A DNA stretch of 50,526 nucleotides from CAZLMG01 sp964560765 (GTDB lineage Bacteria > Bdellovibrionota_B > Oligoflexia > Oligoflexales > CAZLMG01), in NCBI GenBank assembly GCA_964560765.1, contig CAZLMG010000030.1, positions 1-50,526 of the forward strand. The letters run 5' to 3'. Positions 48,088 through 50,526 of the stretch are shown here, piece after piece. A program made the translations under genes and the position numbers. The notes beneath the pieces are model-generated. The model was not told the origin of the DNA and did no database searches. It saw nothing but the letters and a program-made list of their open reading frames with translations. The first letter of the stretch is position 1. Every line of letters starts with the position of its first letter.

Positions 48088-49307
48088 TTGGTCTCCGACG
48101 ATGAAGCGAGCAGTAACATTTTCAAGCGCTCGGCGGCGAGCGCGACCCGATGGGGCTCATTAGCATAACAGATGCGGAACCAGCCAGGTTCGCCGCAATG
48201 AAAGGCGTGGCCAGGCAAGATATTGACTTTGGCGTCGCGCATCATGCGCTGGTGTAGATGCTTCTCGCCCTCGAGTGTCGGCTCGTGGAGGTATTTTGCC
48301 AGAGATACCCAGGCAAACACGCCAGCATTTGCGGCGTGCGCTGTACTGATAGGGGCGAAGCAGGTAGTGAGGTGGTTGTAGGCGGCTTGCAATCTTCGGC
48401 CATTTTCCTGCAGAAAGTCAGCAACCCATTCCGTGTCCTGCAGCAGTCGCGCTGCTTGCCGCTGACTGGCCAAGGATGTGGTGGCAAAGTAGCTGAGCTT
48501 GCGCATGGCGGTGAGGAGTTCCGCATGTTGGCTATAGAAAACACCGATTCGATAGCCTGCCAGTGAAAAGTCCTTGGCCATGCCGTAGATCACATGCACG
48601 TTTTCTGATCCGCGTTGGCCGGCAGAGATGCGACTCAGCACGCTGTTGAAGGGGACATCAGGAAATCGCGAATGGGCATAAATTTCGTCGAAAATGCAGT
48701 GGATATTCTTTTCGGCAGCGAAAGTCAGCGCAGCATCCATCTCCGCTGCGTCGAGGGTTCGACCCAATGGGTTCGACGGCGATGTAATGAGCAAAGCGCG
48801 TATCCGCATGCCCTGGAGAGTGGCCCTGTCCCAAGCCAGGTTCAGTACCTCTCGGTTGATGGCAAAGCCTGTTTCACTCTTGAGGTACGCCGGGACAATG
48901 GTGACTTGGCTGCGTCCGGCCAAGTCATCATCAAAGCCAGGATAGTAGGGGGCTGGCACGAGAAAGGCTTCACCCGGCTCGCATAGTGCAAAGCCCAGCA
49001 TGTCGATGATGGCTGTCGCACCGTTTCCGATGACCAAGCGTTGGGGTTCAAGTTGCACACCAAACGACCGTTCGAGAAATTTGCTCATGGCGCTATGCAA
49101 TGCCGGATGCCCATGGATTGGGCCGTAGTGACTATCCGCTTCTTCGCTTTGACAGGCAGCATTTAACTTTGGCTCAAGAAGATTCCAAACAAGGCGATTT
49201 TCTGCCGTGCCGAGGTTCAGGTACCCATGAGGATTTTCTATCGGGTCATACAAGTCCTGGGCACAAATCTGGTGTGATGCAAAGATAGGCGAGGGCTTTG
49301 CGAACAT
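48084..49307 (-). CDS. PLP aminotransferase, ACC-synthase-like (class I/II)
   Basis: From ATG 49307 the protein has 407 residues; a 25-codon extension upstream is open but looks non-coding. It carries the fold-I aminotransferase pattern with features typical of 1-aminocyclopropane-1-carboxylate synthases: NPHGYLNLGTAENRLVWNLLE, YGPIHGHPALHSAMSKFL, APYYPGFDDDL, ITSPSNPLGRTL, the Asp-Glu-x-Tyr of FDEIYAHS, and YGMAKDFSLAGYRIGVFYS with the PLP lysine. The C-terminal Arg in GWFRICYAN binds the substrate carboxylate. Real activity could be a transaminase or a gamma-elimination enzyme. It is the first gene of the coupled aminotransferase-MAPEG-GGCT operon. Confidence 0.8.
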   Translation of the reverse strand: MFAKPSPIFASHQICAQDLYDPIENPHGYLNLGTAENRLVWNLLEPKLNAACQSEEADSHYGPIHGHPALHSAMSKFLERSFGVQLEPQRLVIGNGATAIIDMLGFALCEPGEAFLVPAPYYPGFDDDLAGRSQVTIVPAYLKSETGFAINREVLNLAWDRATLQGMRIRALLITSPSNPLGRTLDAAEMDAALTFAAEKNIHCIFDEIYAHSRFPDVPFNSVLSRISAGQRGSENVHVIYGMAKDFSLAGYRIGVFYSQHAELLTAMRKLSYFATTSLASQRQAARLLQDTEWVADFLQENGRRLQAAYNHLTTCFAPISTAHAANAGVFAWVSLAKYLHEPTLEGEKHLHQRMMRDAKVNILPGHAFHCGEPGWFRICYANEPHRVALAAERLKMLLLASSSETK

Positions 49308-49382
49308 GAGTTTTGATCTTTGGGATATCACGCCCGAGCCCCCAGGTCTGAAAACTGTGAAATGATGCCAAGTGTATAACAC

Positions 49383-49664
49383 AGCTACGGTCTATTCAAT
49401 TTCTTGATTGATTTAGGCTGGTTATCGGTGCGGTTGGTGACCTCGTTGCGGGGGTGCGGGCGAATGTCCTTGTATGGCCCCTATCTATTCGGAACGACTC
49501 ATAGTTTTTGAAAGTGGCCGAGTATTTCTTGCCGCTACGACGAGCGATTGGACGGCTGAGCCGGCAAAAACTCTTGCAATCTTGCTCGCCGTTGTCGGGC
49601 TCCTGGCTTGCATAACTGAACCATCCAGCCTGCAAATCAATTCTAGGAGGTTCTGAAATCCTTT
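49383..49664. other. Intergenic region upstream of a doubtful small ORF
   Basis: The stretch contains overlapping short frames on both strands (for example plus 49474-49656 with a membrane-like end, and minus 49485-49730), none with a convincing ribosome site. Nothing more can be supported. Confidence 0.35.
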
Positions 49665-49778
49665 ATGCCTTGGTTTCAGGCTGACGTCATGCAATATGGC
49701 GATGAATTGTTGGTTGGCAATAATCCGCACTTAAATGTGATCGGCAAACACGGAAAGGCCGCCTGGCGTCGGCGCTAG
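49665..49778 (+). CDS. Doubtful 37-codon ORF
   Basis: ATG 49665 opens 37 codons (MPWFQADVMQYGDELLVGNN and on) ending TAG at 49776-49778. The text looks protein-like, but the AGGAGG upstream is about 14 bases away. It could be a small protein or the relic of a larger gene. Confidence 0.25.
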   Translation: MPWFQADVMQYGDELLVGNNPHLNVIGKHGKAAWRRR

Positions 49779-49791
49779 ACGCGGGAAAAGG

Positions 49792-50358
49792 TCAAGGCGC
49801 AAGATCTTTCGAGACGACTTGATAGAAGTCGTTGATGCGCTCCAACTCGCGAAAGCCCAGCTTCTGGTAACTAGATAAGCGCCCGGAAAACTCGCCATCA
49901 TGCTCCGGAAAGTGATGGCGTTTTTCGGTGGGTATAGGAAATGCCAAAACGCGCTTTGCGCCATGGGTTTGTGCGAGAGACACAGCTTCATGAATCAGCC
50001 TGCCGGAAAGGCCCTTGCCGCGGAACTTAGGGTGAACAAAGAGACAATGAATCGACCAGGTCGTTTCTGCTTTCTCTGCGCCTGTCCAGGCGTTGTAATC
50101 ATGTCCTGGTTGATTAAGGATGGGATCAATGGCGGCCCAGCCAACGCAAGTATCTTCCGCGTAGGCAAGGATGCCCCAAATCTTACCCAAGCCTAACAAG
50201 TGCAGCATGCCGCGGCGGGCAGCATCTCCTTGAATCTCCTTGTTAGCAGGTACGCGATGATTCATGCACCAGCAGAGACTGCATTCGCGACTGGTCGCAA
50301 ACAATCTCTCGAGGTTTGCGAAATTCTGCTGTGACAATGGTGAAAAGGAAAAATCCAT
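49792..50358 (-). CDS. GNAT-family N-acetyltransferase
   Basis: From ATG 50358 the protein has 188 residues; a TTG 22 codons upstream is the only longer start. It has the GNAT core: WGILAYAEDTCVGWAAIDP (strands 2-3), IHCLFVHPKFRGKGLSGRLIHEAV with the acetyl-CoA loop R-G-K-G-L-S-G, and the C-terminal YQKLGFRELERI. The Cys-rich N-terminal block LFATSRECSLCWCMNHR is found in a known GNAT subgroup. It should acetylate a small amine; the substrate is unknown. The 120 bases between its start and the IS end carry its promoter. Confidence 0.75.
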   Translation of the reverse strand: MDFSFSPLSQQNFANLERLFATSRECSLCWCMNHRVPANKEIQGDAARRGMLHLLGLGKIWGILAYAEDTCVGWAAIDPILNQPGHDYNAWTGAEKAETTWSIHCLFVHPKFRGKGLSGRLIHEAVSLAQTHGAKRVLAFPIPTEKRHHFPEHDGEFSGRLSSYQKLGFRELERINDFYQVVSKDLAP

Positions 50359-50482
50359 AGCTGAGATCTTGTCGTTTAAATCGCGACTAGTCAACGAATT
50401 GCAGCGAAGCCATTCCCGGTTCAAATGTATGAGTCCTAGTGCATGCTTGAGGTGATAAGTCCATTCGCATATATATGCCTAT

Positions 50483-50526
50483 CCGAAAAGCGCAGCTTGC
50501 GGTTAACGGGCCAGGGGACTGGAGCA
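50483..50526. mobile_element. End of a second IS copy, inverted relative to the left one
   Basis: These last 44 bases are the exact reverse complement of 411-454. They are the inner end of another copy of the IS, whose transposase would lie outside the window on the minus strand. Confidence 0.75.

Overview
The window reads as a gene-dense chromosomal segment of a Gram-negative bacterium with an outer membrane. About a dozen genes encode lipoproteins with a lipobox, and there is a barrel protein, a periplasmic haem isomerase and an O-antigen-type ABC exporter. The mix (many unrecognised lipoproteins, DUF1554 domains, a Tgt-MnmC fusion, Cti, single-gene transcription units on both strands) suggests Bdellovibrionota/Oligoflexia or a related former deltaproteobacterium. 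This is inferred from gene content only; no rRNA or other taxonomic marker is present. No rRNA, tRNA or CRISPR array was seen.

Layout. 1-454: decayed IS1595-type insertion element; the 44 bases at its inner end recur exactly, inverted, at the right edge (50483-50526), so the segment lies between two inverted IS ends. 0.5-10.2 kb: envelope and secreted proteins (beta-propeller lipoprotein, OmpA-domain plus barrel protein, cupredoxin, acidic lipoprotein, caspase-like exported protein, three-domain c-type cytochrome lipoprotein, trypsin-like lipoprotein, a broken small secreted gene, another lipoprotein). 10.4-17.7 kb: a secreted protein, the fused Tgt/MnmC-like tRNA-modifying protein, a coupled operon of tautomerase, condensation-fold acyltransferase and an unknown protein, uracil permease uraA and a divergent HAD phosphatase. 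17.7-25.1 kb: two exported unknowns, fatty acid cis-trans isomerase cti, an exported amidoligase-like protein and a pilin-like protein. 25.4-36.5 kb: tandem DUF1554 lipoproteins, small exported proteins (one with a Tyr-rich tail), a peroxiredoxin, a lipoprotein gene split by an in-frame amber codon, another large lipoprotein and an HExxH lipoprotein. 36.9-42.6 kb: surface polysaccharide cluster (wzm, wzt, convergent wecB, a two-domain glycosyltransferase). 43-50.4 kb: exported kinase-fold-like protein, alpha/beta hydrolase, lipoprotein, a coupled operon of ACC-synthase-like aminotransferase, MAPEG protein and gamma-glutamylcyclotransferase, and a GNAT acetyltransferase.

How genes work together. 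The clearest functional units are the Wzm/Wzt exporter with WecB (ManNAc precursor) and the double glycosyltransferase; the ATGA/GTGA-coupled tautomerase-acyltransferase operon; and the ATGA-coupled aminotransferase-MAPEG-GGCT operon, which hints at gamma-glutamyl or glutathione chemistry. Cti, the trypsin-like lipoprotein, the peroxiredoxin and the cytochrome lipoprotein fit envelope stress handling and respiration. Most remaining genes are monocistronic exported proteins whose function cannot be read from sequence. Family calls were made by eye from motifs; no database search was run.
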